Of a stretch of 64,000 nt of DNA, positions 51,841 through 60,455 are shown one piece after another. This DNA comes from DASSCW01 sp036556695 (lineage in GTDB: Bacteria; Chloroflexota; Limnocylindria; QHBO01): contig DATBIY010000077.1 of NCBI GenBank assembly GCA_036556695.1, forward strand, positions 1-64,000, read 5' to 3'. A program made the position numbers and the translations under genes. The notes under the pieces are model-generated. The model did no database searches. It was not told the DNA's origin and was given only the letters and a program-made list of their open reading frames with translations. Within the stretch, counting starts at the first letter, position 1. The number at the start of each line of letters is the position of its first letter.

Positions 51841-51846
51841 AGTCTA
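51841..51846 (-). promoter_or_regulatory. -10 box of the GGDEF gene
   Basis: TAGACT on the minus strand, leaving a leader of 30-50 nt depending on which GTG is used. Confidence 0.4.
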
Positions 51847-51972
51847 AGGGTCCCATCGGACGCACCGCAAAGGTACCAACGCACCGAACCCACCCGTAGT
51901 ACCCACGGCGTCGCGTGCGGTCACCACAATCGTGCCGAAACCCCTGCTCGCAGGCCGAGCGAGCGCCGGTGC

Positions 51973-51978
51973 TACACT
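51973..51978 (+). promoter_or_regulatory. -10 box of the LCP gene
   Basis: TACACT, 56 bases before GTG 52035. The 230-bp spacer back to the GGDEF gene otherwise holds no recognised element. Confidence 0.4.
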
Positions 51979-52034
51979 GCGAGACCCGCCCAGCAGCAGA
52001 TGCCGCGCTGCAGCCAAGGTGGCGGTGATGCCAG

Positions 52035-53519
52035 GTGCAGATGATCGACAACCCTCCTTCGCGCCATCCGGCGTTGGCCGCGATCCTCTCGTTCGTGTTC
52101 CCCGGATTGGGGCAGGCCTATGCCGGCAACCGCCGGCTGGCCGCCGTGTTCGCGTTGCCGGTGTTGCTCCTCATCCTCGCCGTGCTGGTCGCCGTGCTCA
52201 CCGGCGGCCGGCAGCTGATGAACGCCTTCCTGTCCGCCTCGTTCCTCACCGCGCTGATCGCGCTCGACCTGGGGCTCATGGCCTGGCGGCTGTTCTCGAT
52301 CGCGCAGGTCGGCCTGGTGCTGCCAGCCGCGCCACCCACCCTGGGTCCGGCACCGTCAGCCACGCGACGGCGCGGGGGCACCACGCTGCTGGTGGCCGTT
52401 CTGCTGCTGGCGACCGTGGGCATGCACGCGTGGGCGGGCGTGGTCATCGGGCAGCTGAACGAGACCCTTGGCGACGTATTCGGCGACAGCAGCGGCGCGG
52501 CCGGCGGTGCCGGGCAGCACGGCGGAAGCGGCGGAGGCCCGCTCAACCGGCCGGACTACGGCTGGGATGGCACGCAGCGCATCAACTTCCTGCTGCTGGG
52601 CATCGACAAGTCGACGACCCGCCTGCACGAGCACCTGACCGACACCATCCTGGCAGTCAGCGTGGACCCGGTTGCCAGGACGGCGGTGATGGTCTCCGTG
52701 CCGCGCGACACCGGATACCTGCCGCTGCCGGACCGCAGCGTCTACCCCGACGGCATCTACCCCAACAAGATCAACGCCCTGTCCACCGAGGCATCTGCCG
52801 ATCCGGCGCGCTGGTGCCCCGACCTGCCGGTCGATGCCGGCGAGATCTGCGGGCTGCGCACGCTGGAACGGAGCATCGGGCTCTACCTGGGCATCCCGAT
52901 CCACTACTACGCGACGGTCGACCTCAACGGGTTCATCGAGCTGATCGACTCGGTCGGTCCGCTGCGCCTGTGCCTTGACGGCACGCTGGACGATCCGACG
53001 TACCACCACCCGGGTGAGACGTGGCGCGAGACGCCGCGCGGCGTGCTGCTGCCGGCGGGATGCTCGGATACCTACGACGGCCGTATGACGCTGGCCTACG
53101 CGCGCGCTCGCAAGGGGACGCTGACCTTGCCAGATGGCACGGTGCAGCAGCTCAACGACTTCATGCGCGCAGAGCGGCAGCAGGAGGTCCTGCTGGAGCT
53201 GCGCCGTCAGTTCGCGTCGCTGGACCTGATCTTCCAGCTGCCGTCGGCGCTTCGCGCGGTGAGCGCCACGGTGGCCACCGACTTCCCGCGCGACAAGGCC
53301 GGCGACCTGGCCTCCCTGCTGCCACTGATCACCGGGCCGAACATCGAGCGCGTGGTGCTGGGACTGCCGCGCTTCGTGGACCCGCCGCTCGATCCGCTGA
53401 ACAACTACACCCTGATTCCGCGCCGCGATGACATCCGCCGCACCATGGCGCGCCTGTTCGGCGCTGATCAGCTCGAGGGCTGGTACGTGGCCAGCGACGC
53501 GCCCGGTCCCGACGCCTGA
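52035..53519 (+). CDS. LytR-CpsA-Psr ligase with extra N-terminal helices
   Basis: A 494-residue LCP protein. The extracellular LCP domain (about 180-400) carries FLLLGIDKS, VSVPRDTGY (Arg for pyrophosphate), NKINALS, DLNGFIELID and TLAYARARKG. Such enzymes move undecaprenol-linked glycopolymers onto peptidoglycan. Unlike classical one-helix LCP proteins it has a leading segment of two or three helices with FVFPGLGQAYAGN, which resembles TM2-type domains, then a Gly-rich linker. GTG 52035 and ATG 52041 are both possible starts. It converges with the TagO/WecA gene. Confidence 0.87.
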   Translation: MQMIDNPPSRHPALAAILSFVFPGLGQAYAGNRRLAAVFALPVLLLILAVLVAVLTGGRQLMNAFLSASFLTALIALDLGLMAWRLFSIAQVGLVLPAAPPTLGPAPSATRRRGGTTLLVAVLLLATVGMHAWAGVVIGQLNETLGDVFGDSSGAAGGAGQHGGSGGGPLNRPDYGWDGTQRINFLLLGIDKSTTRLHEHLTDTILAVSVDPVARTAVMVSVPRDTGYLPLPDRSVYPDGIYPNKINALSTEASADPARWCPDLPVDAGEICGLRTLERSIGLYLGIPIHYYATVDLNGFIELIDSVGPLRLCLDGTLDDPTYHHPGETWRETPRGVLLPAGCSDTYDGRMTLAYARARKGTLTLPDGTVQQLNDFMRAERQQEVLLELRRQFASLDLIFQLPSALRAVSATVATDFPRDKAGDLASLLPLITGPNIERVVLGLPRFVDPPLDPLNNYTLIPRRDDIRRTMARLFGADQLEGWYVASDAPGPDA

Positions 53520-53523
53520 GGCA

Positions 53524-54489
53524 TCAGCGCAGCGCCATCGCCGCCAGCACGACTCCCACGCCGGCCAGCAGGGCCGATACGGCCCACAGCAGCAGCGTGG
53601 CGCCTTGGTGCGAGATGCCGAGCCGCAGCAGGCGGTGATGCAGGTGCCGGCGATCGGGCCGGAAGATGGGGTACCCGGCCAGCAGGCGGGTGACGGCCAC
53701 CCGCACGGTATCGGCCAGGGGCAGCGCCAGGATCAGGAGCGGCACCCAGGGTGGCACTCCGGGCCGGCCGATCTGGGTCAACATGATGGCTGCCGCCGCC
53801 AGGATGAAGCCGAGCACCATCGAGCCTGAGTCCCCCATGTGGATGCTCGACGGCGGAAGGTTGAAGCGCAGGAAGCCGAACACACCACCCGCGGCAGCGG
53901 CCAGGACCGGCTGGATGGGGCTGGAGCTTCCCTGTAGCAGGGCAACCGCCATGAATGCGGCGAAGCCGATGAGCGCCACGCCGGCCGCCAGCCCATCGAG
54001 GCCGTCAATGAGGTTGACGGCGTTGATCACCGCCACCATCCACAGCATGGTGACCGGCAGCGCCCAGGCCTCCAGGCGGAGGCTGCCCCACGGTCCGTCG
54101 AGCCGATCGATTGATAGCCCCAGGCCGAACGTCGCCATCACGATGAAGATCTGCGCCGTCAGCTTCACCCGCGCCCGCAGGTTTTGGAGGTCGTCGAGCA
54201 TTCCCAGGCCGGCGATCAGCGCCACGCCGGCCAGGATGGCTGGTAGGGGGCCTACCTCGATGCCGTAGCGCCGCCCGAAGACCGCGCGTGCCAGGACCAG
54301 GGCCACGGCCATGCCGAGGTAAAAGGAGGCGGCGATCGCCAGGCCGCCCAGTCGCGGAACGGCCACCTGGTGCACCTTGCGTCGACCCGGCGGGTCCAGC
54401 AGCCCGACGTTGTGCGCCACCTGGCGCACGAACGGCGTGAGGACGATGGCCGCCACGAACGCGACAAGGAAGGCAGTGCCCGAGATCAT
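53524..54489 (-). CDS. wecA: Polyprenyl-phosphate HexNAc-1-phosphate transferase (WecA/TagO)
   Basis: A 321-residue member of the MraY/WecA/TagO family that starts lipid-linked polymer synthesis by moving N-acetylhexosamine 1-phosphate to undecaprenyl phosphate. It has about ten helices. Motifs seen are VPRLGGLAI, MLDDLQNLRARVKL (DD), NLIDGLDGLAAG, MGDSGSMVLGF and the HLHHRL loop. ATG 54489 is preferred; a TTG at 54567 directly abuts the tRNA and adds 26 residues with no family match. Next to an LCP gene it fits wall-polymer initiation. tagO is an equally apt name. Confidence 0.88.
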   Translation of the reverse strand: MISGTAFLVAFVAAIVLTPFVRQVAHNVGLLDPPGRRKVHQVAVPRLGGLAIAASFYLGMAVALVLARAVFGRRYGIEVGPLPAILAGVALIAGLGMLDDLQNLRARVKLTAQIFIVMATFGLGLSIDRLDGPWGSLRLEAWALPVTMLWMVAVINAVNLIDGLDGLAAGVALIGFAAFMAVALLQGSSSPIQPVLAAAAGGVFGFLRFNLPPSSIHMGDSGSMVLGFILAAAAIMLTQIGRPGVPPWVPLLILALPLADTVRVAVTRLLAGYPIFRPDRRHLHHRLLRLGISHQGATLLLWAVSALLAGVGVVLAAMALR

Positions 54490-54570
54490 GCGCCGTTCCG
54501 ATGGCGGGAGCGGGCCATCGGCCAGGACGAAGACATGTGGCTCCTCAGTCGGCGCGGTGCGATCCAAGGT

Positions 54571-54647
54571 TGGTCGGGGCGGCCCGATTCGAACGGGCGA
54601 CCTCCTGCTCCCAAAGCAGGTGCGCTACCAGGCTGCGCTACGCCCCG
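54571..54647 (-). tRNA. tRNA-Pro (anticodon TGG)
   Basis: A 77-nt cloverleaf with encoded CCA. Acceptor stem CGGGGCG/CGCCCCG, anticodon stem CCTGC/GCAGG around loop TTTGGGA, giving TGG that reads CCA and CCG. The T-arm loop TTCGAAT lies between CCCG and CGGG. A TATCAT box lies upstream at 54685-54690. Confidence 0.95.
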
Positions 54648-54976
54648 CCAGCTCCGGGAGGCCCGCGGCATCCCGCTGCGGCGAATGATACCGGGCAGGT
54701 CGGAGATGCGAAGCCGCCGGCGTCGGCCCAAGGGAACGTTGCAGCGCGTCAACAACTTCCTCCCGGCATGCTATGCAATGCAAACGCCTGCCAGTACCCT
54801 CCACCAGGACTTTTTTCACATATGCCGAATCTGGTGGCACCGCCATTTGACAGGGATCGTCCACCTGGACGGCCTCCTGTTGTGTCCTGTGCACCGCCAA
54901 CTCGACAGCCGGACCGATAACCAGCATGATGCTCGTCATTCATTCAGCTATGCCTTCGCATGAAGGGGGACACCGG
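54648..54976. other. 329-bp non-coding spacer
   Basis: The spacer lies between tRNA-Pro(TGG) and the divergent secreted protein gene. Its middle is visibly richer in A+T than the rest, with a run of six T (about 54811-54816). TATCAT (54685-54690, minus) suits the tRNA. TTGACA (54847-54852) lacks a matching -10 box. GATAAC (54916-54921) is a candidate -10 box for the secreted gene. I see no riboswitch class or long repeat. Confidence 0.4.
54685..54690 (-). promoter_or_regulatory. -10 box of tRNA-Pro(TGG)
   Basis: TATCAT on the minus strand, 37 bases before the tRNA 5' end. Confidence 0.35.
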
Positions 54977-56326
54977 ATGCGTCTTCGCCGCGTCGCCATA
55001 TTTGCCCTGAGCCTGCTCCTGGTCCTGGCGCTCGCGCCGCCAGCAGCGGCGACCTCGACGGCTGTCCGCCGCGTGATCCGGACCTCGCAGTGGGGCACTC
55101 CCAGCCCTGATCCCACCGGCCTGGCCATGGTCAACGGTCAGCTGCTGGTCGTCGACTCCGAGGTGGATGAGACCCCGCTGGACCGCGGCCGCGACCTGTG
55201 GCGCATCACTCGCCGGGGCAGCGTGGTCAGCTCCATGACCACGCGCTTCAGCCGCGAGCTGACGGACGTCGCCACCGACGCGGCGAACAACTGGTACTTC
55301 TCCGACGACACACCCTTCGGCGGCGTACGCGGCCGCATCTTCGTCCAGAACATCGGCGCCGACGGCCGGTATGGCACTGCCGATGACAAGCGGCGATCGT
55401 TCGCCGCCGGCAGCTTCGGCTCAACCGATCCGGAGGGCCTGGCCTTCGGCGATGGCAGCCTGTGGATCAGCGACGGCACCAGCGGCAAGGTGTACCGCAT
55501 CCAGCCCGGACCCAACGGCAAGATCGAGGGCGCGGGTGCCGATGACGTCATCACCGAGCTCGACCTCACCGGCCTGGGCGTGCGCGACCTGGAGGGCCTC
55601 GAGTACTGGAGCGGCCGGCTGCTGGTGCTGGCCAACCAGCCGAACGCCGACATCCTGTCGGTCGATGCGACCAGCGGCGCGCTGCTGAAGGTTTACGACC
55701 TGTCCACCGCCAACCTGCGGCATCCATCGGCCATCGCCTTCGGCCCGTCCAGTGACAACCCTGCCCGGCGCAGCTTCTACGTCGCCGATCGCGGATTCGA
55801 CAACAACACCCATCCCAACGAGAACGACGGTCGGATCGTCGAGGTGCAGGCCATTGCCCGCCCGCCCAACCTCATCAAGAACGGCGGCTTCGAGCGCGAC
55901 CGCAACCGTGACGGTCGGCCCGACTCGTGGACGTTCAACACCCACTTCACCAGGAATGGGCTGACGCACCACGACGGCAGCTTTTCGGGCCGCCACCGCG
56001 CGCCGGACGACGCCACCTACACCGTGCGCCAGGACCTGAACGACGTGGTGGCCGGTGAGACGTACCACTTCGAGGGCTGGACCAAGATCCCGGCACCGGG
56101 TGACGCCTTTACCTTCCGCATCAGGATCGTGTGGTTCGGCGCGAATGGCGCGAGGATTCTGACGTCCAACCTCGACACGTTCACGACACAGCGCGCGCAA
56201 TGGACCCAGTCGGTGCGCAACGTGCAGGCACCTGCCGGCACGGTGCGAGCCAAGCTGGTGATGTCCGTCAGCCAGCTGTCGAAGACGATCTACGTGGACG
56301 GCTTCTCGCTCACCGTCGTGTCGTGA
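54977..56326 (+). CDS. Secreted propeller-like protein with C-terminal CBM-like domain
   Basis: A 449-residue exported protein. Signal peptide 1-25 (RVAIFALSLLLVLALA, cleavage after AAA). Residues of about 35-295 contain repeats such as GLAMVNGQLLVVDSE, GLAFGDGSLWISDGTSGKVYRI and GLEYWSGRLLVLANQPNADI, which look like NHL/SMP-30 beta-propeller blades. From about 300, NLIKNGGFERDRNRDGRPDSW opens a jelly-roll module like CBM4/9 (CenC). It may bind or sense glycans outside the cell. ATG 54977 follows AGGGGGA. Its last 17 bases overlap a convergent GT4. Confidence 0.75.
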   Translation: MRLRRVAIFALSLLLVLALAPPAAATSTAVRRVIRTSQWGTPSPDPTGLAMVNGQLLVVDSEVDETPLDRGRDLWRITRRGSVVSSMTTRFSRELTDVATDAANNWYFSDDTPFGGVRGRIFVQNIGADGRYGTADDKRRSFAAGSFGSTDPEGLAFGDGSLWISDGTSGKVYRIQPGPNGKIEGAGADDVITELDLTGLGVRDLEGLEYWSGRLLVLANQPNADILSVDATSGALLKVYDLSTANLRHPSAIAFGPSSDNPARRSFYVADRGFDNNTHPNENDGRIVEVQAIARPPNLIKNGGFERDRNRDGRPDSWTFNTHFTRNGLTHHDGSFSGRHRAPDDATYTVRQDLNDVVAGETYHFEGWTKIPAPGDAFTFRIRIVWFGANGARILTSNLDTFTTQRAQWTQSVRNVQAPAGTVRAKLVMSVSQLSKTIYVDGFSLTVVS

Positions 56327-57485
56327 GGCGGTTGACCACCGCCAGGTAGCGCTCGGCCTGGACCGGCCAGGCGTAGGCAGCCGCCTGTCGCCTGGCCTCC
56401 TGGCCCATTGCCGCGGTTCGCTGTGGGTCTGACGCCAGCTCGCTGATGGCCGATGCCAGCGCGTCCGCCTGGCCACCGGGCACGTAGCGCACCGCGCCCG
56501 CCGTGAAGTGGGCACGGAACGTCTCCAGGTCCGACGCCACGCTGGGCACGCCCATGGCGGCGAACTCCAGCAGCTTCTGCGACAGCGAGTAGCGCAGGTA
56601 CGGCTCGTCGCGGCTCGGGACCAGGCCGATATCCGCGGCGGCCAGCAGGCCGGGTATCTCCTCCAGCTGCGCCCAGCCATGGAGCGTGACGCGGTCGGCG
56701 GTGCCGGTGCGCTGGATGGTGCGCTCCACCTCCTCGCGAAACGGACCCTCGCCGTAGACCTCCAGCCGCAGCGGAAGGTCTGCGCCGATGCGGGCCACCG
56801 CCTCGACGGCGATGTCGAGCCCGTACAGCCGCTGCAGATTGGAATGGTGGATCAGCCGCAGGGTGCCGTCCTCCATGAAGCGTCGGCGCGGGTGGTGCCC
56901 AGGATCGAAGAGCCGCGCATCGGCCGAGTTCATGACCACCGCGATCTTCTCGTCGGGAACGCCGCGCTCCAGCGACAGCTGGCGCAGCGGCTCGTGGACG
57001 GTGATCAGCGCATCGGCCACCGCCGCCGAGCCGCGGGCCACCGCGCCAACCAGCGGCAGCAGTGGACGCAGCAGCGGGTGGGTGAATCGGTCGCGGAAAA
57101 ACTCCGGCATGTCCTCGTGCAGGTCCAGCAGCAGCGGCACGCCGGCCAGCCGCAGCGGCATGGCGGCAAAGGCCAGGAAGTCTGGCGGGCCAGCCACCTG
57201 GACCAGCTCGTAGCGCCGGCGTCGATGGTGCATCGCCAGCTGGACCGCGGCCATCCCGGCGAAGGCCAGGTACTCGGCCATGTGGCCGGCGAAGCCGGTG
57301 AAGGTGCGATCCAGCGGCAGGCGGATCGTCCGTTCTCCGGGTCGCTCGGACCTCGCGGGCTCGCCAGGGCGGCGCAGGCAGAAGACGTCCACCTCGTGGC
57401 CTGCGCCGATGAGCGCATCCGCCTGGCGCCGCACCCGCGTGTCGCCCGGGTAGACGGCATGCACCACGACCGCGATGCGGCTCAA
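56310..57485 (-). CDS. Glycosyltransferase family 4
   Basis: A 391-residue GT-B enzyme: VVHAVYPGDTRVRRQADAL at the start, LLDLHEDMPEFF in the acceptor half, HHSNLQRLYGLDIAVEA, LEVYGEGPF and RYSLSQKLLEFAAMGVPSVA in the donor half. The TTG start at 57485 overlaps the mazG stop as TTGA. As last gene of the foldase-mazG operon its pathway is not clear; the sequence style is that of polysaccharide GT4s elsewhere in the window. Confidence 0.86.
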   Translation of the reverse strand: MSRIAVVVHAVYPGDTRVRRQADALIGAGHEVDVFCLRRPGEPARSERPGERTIRLPLDRTFTGFAGHMAEYLAFAGMAAVQLAMHHRRRRYELVQVAGPPDFLAFAAMPLRLAGVPLLLDLHEDMPEFFRDRFTHPLLRPLLPLVGAVARGSAAVADALITVHEPLRQLSLERGVPDEKIAVVMNSADARLFDPGHHPRRRFMEDGTLRLIHHSNLQRLYGLDIAVEAVARIGADLPLRLEVYGEGPFREEVERTIQRTGTADRVTLHGWAQLEEIPGLLAAADIGLVPSRDEPYLRYSLSQKLLEFAAMGVPSVASDLETFRAHFTAGAVRYVPGGQADALASAISELASDPQRTAAMGQEARRQAAAYAWPVQAERYLAVVNRLTTRR

Positions 57486-58594
57486 CCAGCCTTCACCTCG
57501 TTCCAGAGTGCGTCCTTGCCCTCGGGCGACAGGTCGGCGAGCACTTGCCCGCGCGAGGCGGCCAGCTGCTCGGCGCGCTCGTAGCGGAGGATCCAGCGCC
57601 GGTTCGCTGCGCGCAGCGCCTCCTCGGGGTCGAGCTTCAGCCAGCGCGCCAGGTTGACGGTGGCGAACAGGACGTCGCCCAGCTCGTGCAGCCGCTGGTC
57701 ACGACCCTCGTCGCCCGCGGCCCCGGCCTCGTGCAGCTCGGCCAGCTCCTCGTGGACCTTGTCCCACACGCCTTCGATGGCCGGCCAGTCCCAGCCCAGC
57801 GAGCTGGCGCGCTCCTGGATCTCGCGGCTGGCAGGCAGCGCCGGCAGGGCGCGAGCGATGCCGGCAAACGGCGACGGGGCAGACCCGGCATCGGCCCGCT
57901 CACGTGCCTTGATGGACTCCCAGTTGCGGAGCACCTCCGCGGCGTCGGCCACCTCAACGTCGCCGAACACGTGCGGATGACGGCGCACGATCTTGGCGCC
58001 CAACGTGCGGTACACGTCGGTCAGGTCGAAGGCGCCCTCCTCGGCTGCCAGCTGGGCGTGCAGAATCACCTGCAGGAAGAGGTCGCCCAGCTCCTCCGCC
58101 AGGTCGGCCGGCTCGCCGCGCTCGATGGCGTCCACCGTCTCGTACGCCTCCTCCAGCACGAAGGGACGCAGCGTGGCGTGCGTCTGGCGGCGGTCCCACG
58201 GGCAACCGTCCGGGGCGCGAAGCCGGGCCGAGATGGCTGCCATGCCGTGTGGGCTGGCCAGGTTGTCGAGCGGCGGCAGCGCCCTAAGCAGCCAGTCGCC
58301 GCCGGCCAGCTCGGCGTCGGTGAGCTCTTCGAGGGCTCGCGGCGCACCGGAAGGCAGCGGGTGGACCGGGTGCCGCGGCGGGTAGAGCGCCAGCAGCACG
58401 TCGCGCGCCGAACGCCGGGCATGGCGTCCCGGCAGCGCTCCCGGCGCGCCGTCCCCGGTGGCGCGCAGCACGACGAGTGGCAGGGACGGGTCGAAGGCAA
58501 TCGCTGCCAGCCGGGCAGCGGAGGCGACCTGCAGCCCGTCGCCGGGGTCGAGGCCTGCAGCGGCCATCAGCGCGTCGAGCGACCGACCGGCCAC
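57482..58594 (-). CDS. mazG: MazG NTP pyrophosphohydrolase with methylase remnant
   Basis: A 370-residue protein. Residues of about 106-370 are a full tandem MazG that splits NTPs, including damaged ones, to NMP and PPi: CPWDRRQTHATLRPFVLEEA, the EExxE...ExxD site EEAYETVDAIERGEP/EELGD, and a second EELAEL...ELGDVLF. Residues 1-105 (DPGDGLQVASAARLAAIAF, DVLLALYPPRHPVHPLP) resemble only the C-terminal part of the tetrapyrrole-methylase domain of YabN-type fusions; its SAM-binding N-terminal part is missing. The GTG start is 7 bases after the foldase gene. No upstream frame restores the missing half. Confidence 0.85.
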   Translation of the reverse strand: MAGRSLDALMAAAGLDPGDGLQVASAARLAAIAFDPSLPLVVLRATGDGAPGALPGRHARRSARDVLLALYPPRHPVHPLPSGAPRALEELTDAELAGGDWLLRALPPLDNLASPHGMAAISARLRAPDGCPWDRRQTHATLRPFVLEEAYETVDAIERGEPADLAEELGDLFLQVILHAQLAAEEGAFDLTDVYRTLGAKIVRRHPHVFGDVEVADAAEVLRNWESIKARERADAGSAPSPFAGIARALPALPASREIQERASSLGWDWPAIEGVWDKVHEELAELHEAGAAGDEGRDQRLHELGDVLFATVNLARWLKLDPEEALRAANRRWILRYERAEQLAASRGQVLADLSPEGKDALWNEVKAG

Positions 58595-58601
58595 CTGGCG
58601 C

Positions 58602-60335
58602 TCAGATGCCGGTGGCCGCGGCCGCGAACTCGGTGTCGAGCCAGATTCCGACGTCGCCCTTCAGCTCCTCCAGCCAGCGGGTGAAGCCTGAGCTCGACAC
58701 CTGGCTGCGCTGCCGGGTGGTAACGATGCGATGGTCGGAGAGGTCGTTCAGCTTGAAGATGTAGATCGCCGTGTCGGTGACCAGCGGCTCCGAGATCTGC
58801 CCCTTCTCGGTCATGGCGAAGATCGCCTCGTCACGCTCGGCGTCGAGCTGGTAATGGACGATCCAGCCAAGCTCGCCACCGTCCCCGGCACTGGTCGCGT
58901 CGTCGCTCTTCTCCCTGGCGACGGCGGCGAAGGAGTCGGGATCCTCTCGGAGCTCGGCCGCCAGCTGCTCGGCGTAGTCCATCGCCGTGGCACGCTGCTC
59001 GACAACCTGGATGATGTGATACCCGAAGTCCGATCTCACCGGGCGGCTGATCTCGCCGACATCCAGCTGGCCGGCCGCGGTCGCGAACTCGGGAACGAAC
59101 GTCTGGCCCAGCTCGCCCAACGAGTACCAGCCCAGCATCCCGCCGCGCGAGCGGCTGCCGGGGTCGTCCGACTCCTTTGCGAGCACCGACCAGTCAGCAT
59201 CGGGCTTGACCGCGTCGCGTCGCAGTCGGCGCGCCTTTTCCAGCGCATCGGCCCATTGCTCGTCGGTCGCCACCGTCTGGTCCTCGGCGCCGGGGATGGG
59301 TGCGACCAGCAGGTGCCGCACCCGCACCTTCGGACCGGGCACGCCGCGGTCGTTGTCGATCCGGATCTGCGAGACGTTGCGCTGCGGCTGGAAGGGAGTC
59401 AGCACCCTCGTTTCGAAGTAGGTGCGGAAGCGGTCGCGCAGCAGCTCTTGGCGCACGTACTCACGATAGGCCGCCTCGCTCACGCCGTTCTCGGAAAGCA
59501 GCTGCTCCAGCGGGACATTGTCGGTCGACGCACGGATGTCCTCGACCTCCAGGATGTACCAGCCCCGGTTGTTGCGGATGGGGCCGACCAGGTCGCCCAC
59601 CTCTGCATCGGCCGCGGCGGTGAAGTACTCGCCGAACTCCGGATCATCCGCCTGGATCCAGCCCAGCAGCCCGTCCCTGGTCTTGCTGTTGTCGTCGCTC
59701 TGGTCGCGCGCCAGCGTCCCAAAGTCGGCGCCGTCCTCGATCTGCGCCTTGAGGTCCTCGATGCGTTGGCGGGCAGCTGCCCAGTTCGCCTCGGTGGGCC
59801 TGTCTTCGGCCTTCGCGTCGTCGTCCTTCTTCGGGAAGGCCATGATCATCGACAGCTGCCGCCGCTCCGGAATGGTCATGCGGCTGGCCAGCTCGGCGTC
59901 GACGTCCCCGTCAGGCAGGCGGATGCCCAGGCCCTCCGCCTTCAGGTCGAGTGCCATGCCGGTGACCAGCGACTCGGCACCGGACTGGTTGACCTGCTGG
60001 ATCGCGTTCTGCAACGAGCTCAGCTGCTGCTGGATCAGGTCGCCGCGCGCACCGCCGGAGCTGTTCTGGAGATCGACCGCCCGCGCCTGGATCTCCGAGG
60101 CCAGGATGTCGACCCGGGTCAGGATCTGGCCACGATCGACCGCCGTGCCGCCGACCAGTGCGGCCTGCTTCAGGTTCGCCTGGAAGAACGAGCTCCAGGC
60201 CGTGGCCGCGAAGATGCCGACCGCCACCGCGATGGCCAGCGCGAACCCGGCAACCAGCAACTGCTGGGTGCGGAGCTCGTCCTGCCAGCGGGGGCGATGC
60301 TTGCGGTCGAGGACGGGTCGGTTGCGGAATGCCAT
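58602..60335 (-). CDS. Membrane-anchored parvulin-type foldase
   Basis: A 577-residue peptidyl-prolyl isomerase of the PrsA/SurA group facing outside. One helix (about 29-51) anchors it. A SurA_N-like helical part follows, then three PpiC-type segments ending in AEVGDLVGPIRNNRGWYILEVED, LDVGEISRPVRSDFGYHIIQVVE and GQISEPLVTDTAIYIFKLND. The middle one (RVRHLLVAPIPG...LGWYSLGELGQTFVPEF) is best conserved. It helps exported proteins fold. ATG 60335 gives a normal anchor; TAGCAT at 60395-60400 is a possible -10 box. mazG follows after 7 bases. Confidence 0.85.
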   Translation of the reverse strand: MAFRNRPVLDRKHRPRWQDELRTQQLLVAGFALAIAVAVGIFAATAWSSFFQANLKQAALVGGTAVDRGQILTRVDILASEIQARAVDLQNSSGGARGDLIQQQLSSLQNAIQQVNQSGAESLVTGMALDLKAEGLGIRLPDGDVDAELASRMTIPERRQLSMIMAFPKKDDDAKAEDRPTEANWAAARQRIEDLKAQIEDGADFGTLARDQSDDNSKTRDGLLGWIQADDPEFGEYFTAAADAEVGDLVGPIRNNRGWYILEVEDIRASTDNVPLEQLLSENGVSEAAYREYVRQELLRDRFRTYFETRVLTPFQPQRNVSQIRIDNDRGVPGPKVRVRHLLVAPIPGAEDQTVATDEQWADALEKARRLRRDAVKPDADWSVLAKESDDPGSRSRGGMLGWYSLGELGQTFVPEFATAAGQLDVGEISRPVRSDFGYHIIQVVEQRATAMDYAEQLAAELREDPDSFAAVAREKSDDATSAGDGGELGWIVHYQLDAERDEAIFAMTEKGQISEPLVTDTAIYIFKLNDLSDHRIVTTRQRSQVSSSGFTRWLEELKGDVGIWLDTEFAAAATGI

Positions 60336-60394
60336 TGCTCGGTATCGCCTCGGAAGCGCGCTGAACTGGGGTCGAATCGACTGGGCGAGGCTGC

Positions 60395-60400
60395 ATGCTA
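60395..60400 (-). promoter_or_regulatory. -10 box of the foldase-mazG-GT4 operon
   Basis: TAGCAT in the 120-bp gap after the GT2 gene; predicted leader of about 53 nt. No terminator is seen between the two operons. Confidence 0.3.
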
Positions 60401-60455
60401 GCCGATGACCCTGCCCTTCGCCACACAGCGGCCGGCCTCGCGGTCGCACCGCGGC

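Noticed and set aside
54490..54567. TTG 54567 as start of the WecA/TagO gene
   Set aside because: It directly abuts the tRNA CCA end, has no ribosome site, and adds 26 residues with no family match; ATG 54489 opens the first membrane helix.
54648..54976. Riboswitch in the spacer before the secreted propeller-like gene
   Set aside because: I compared it by eye with cyclic di-GMP, cobalamin and SAM patterns and found no conserved core; the T-run lacks a convincing stem.
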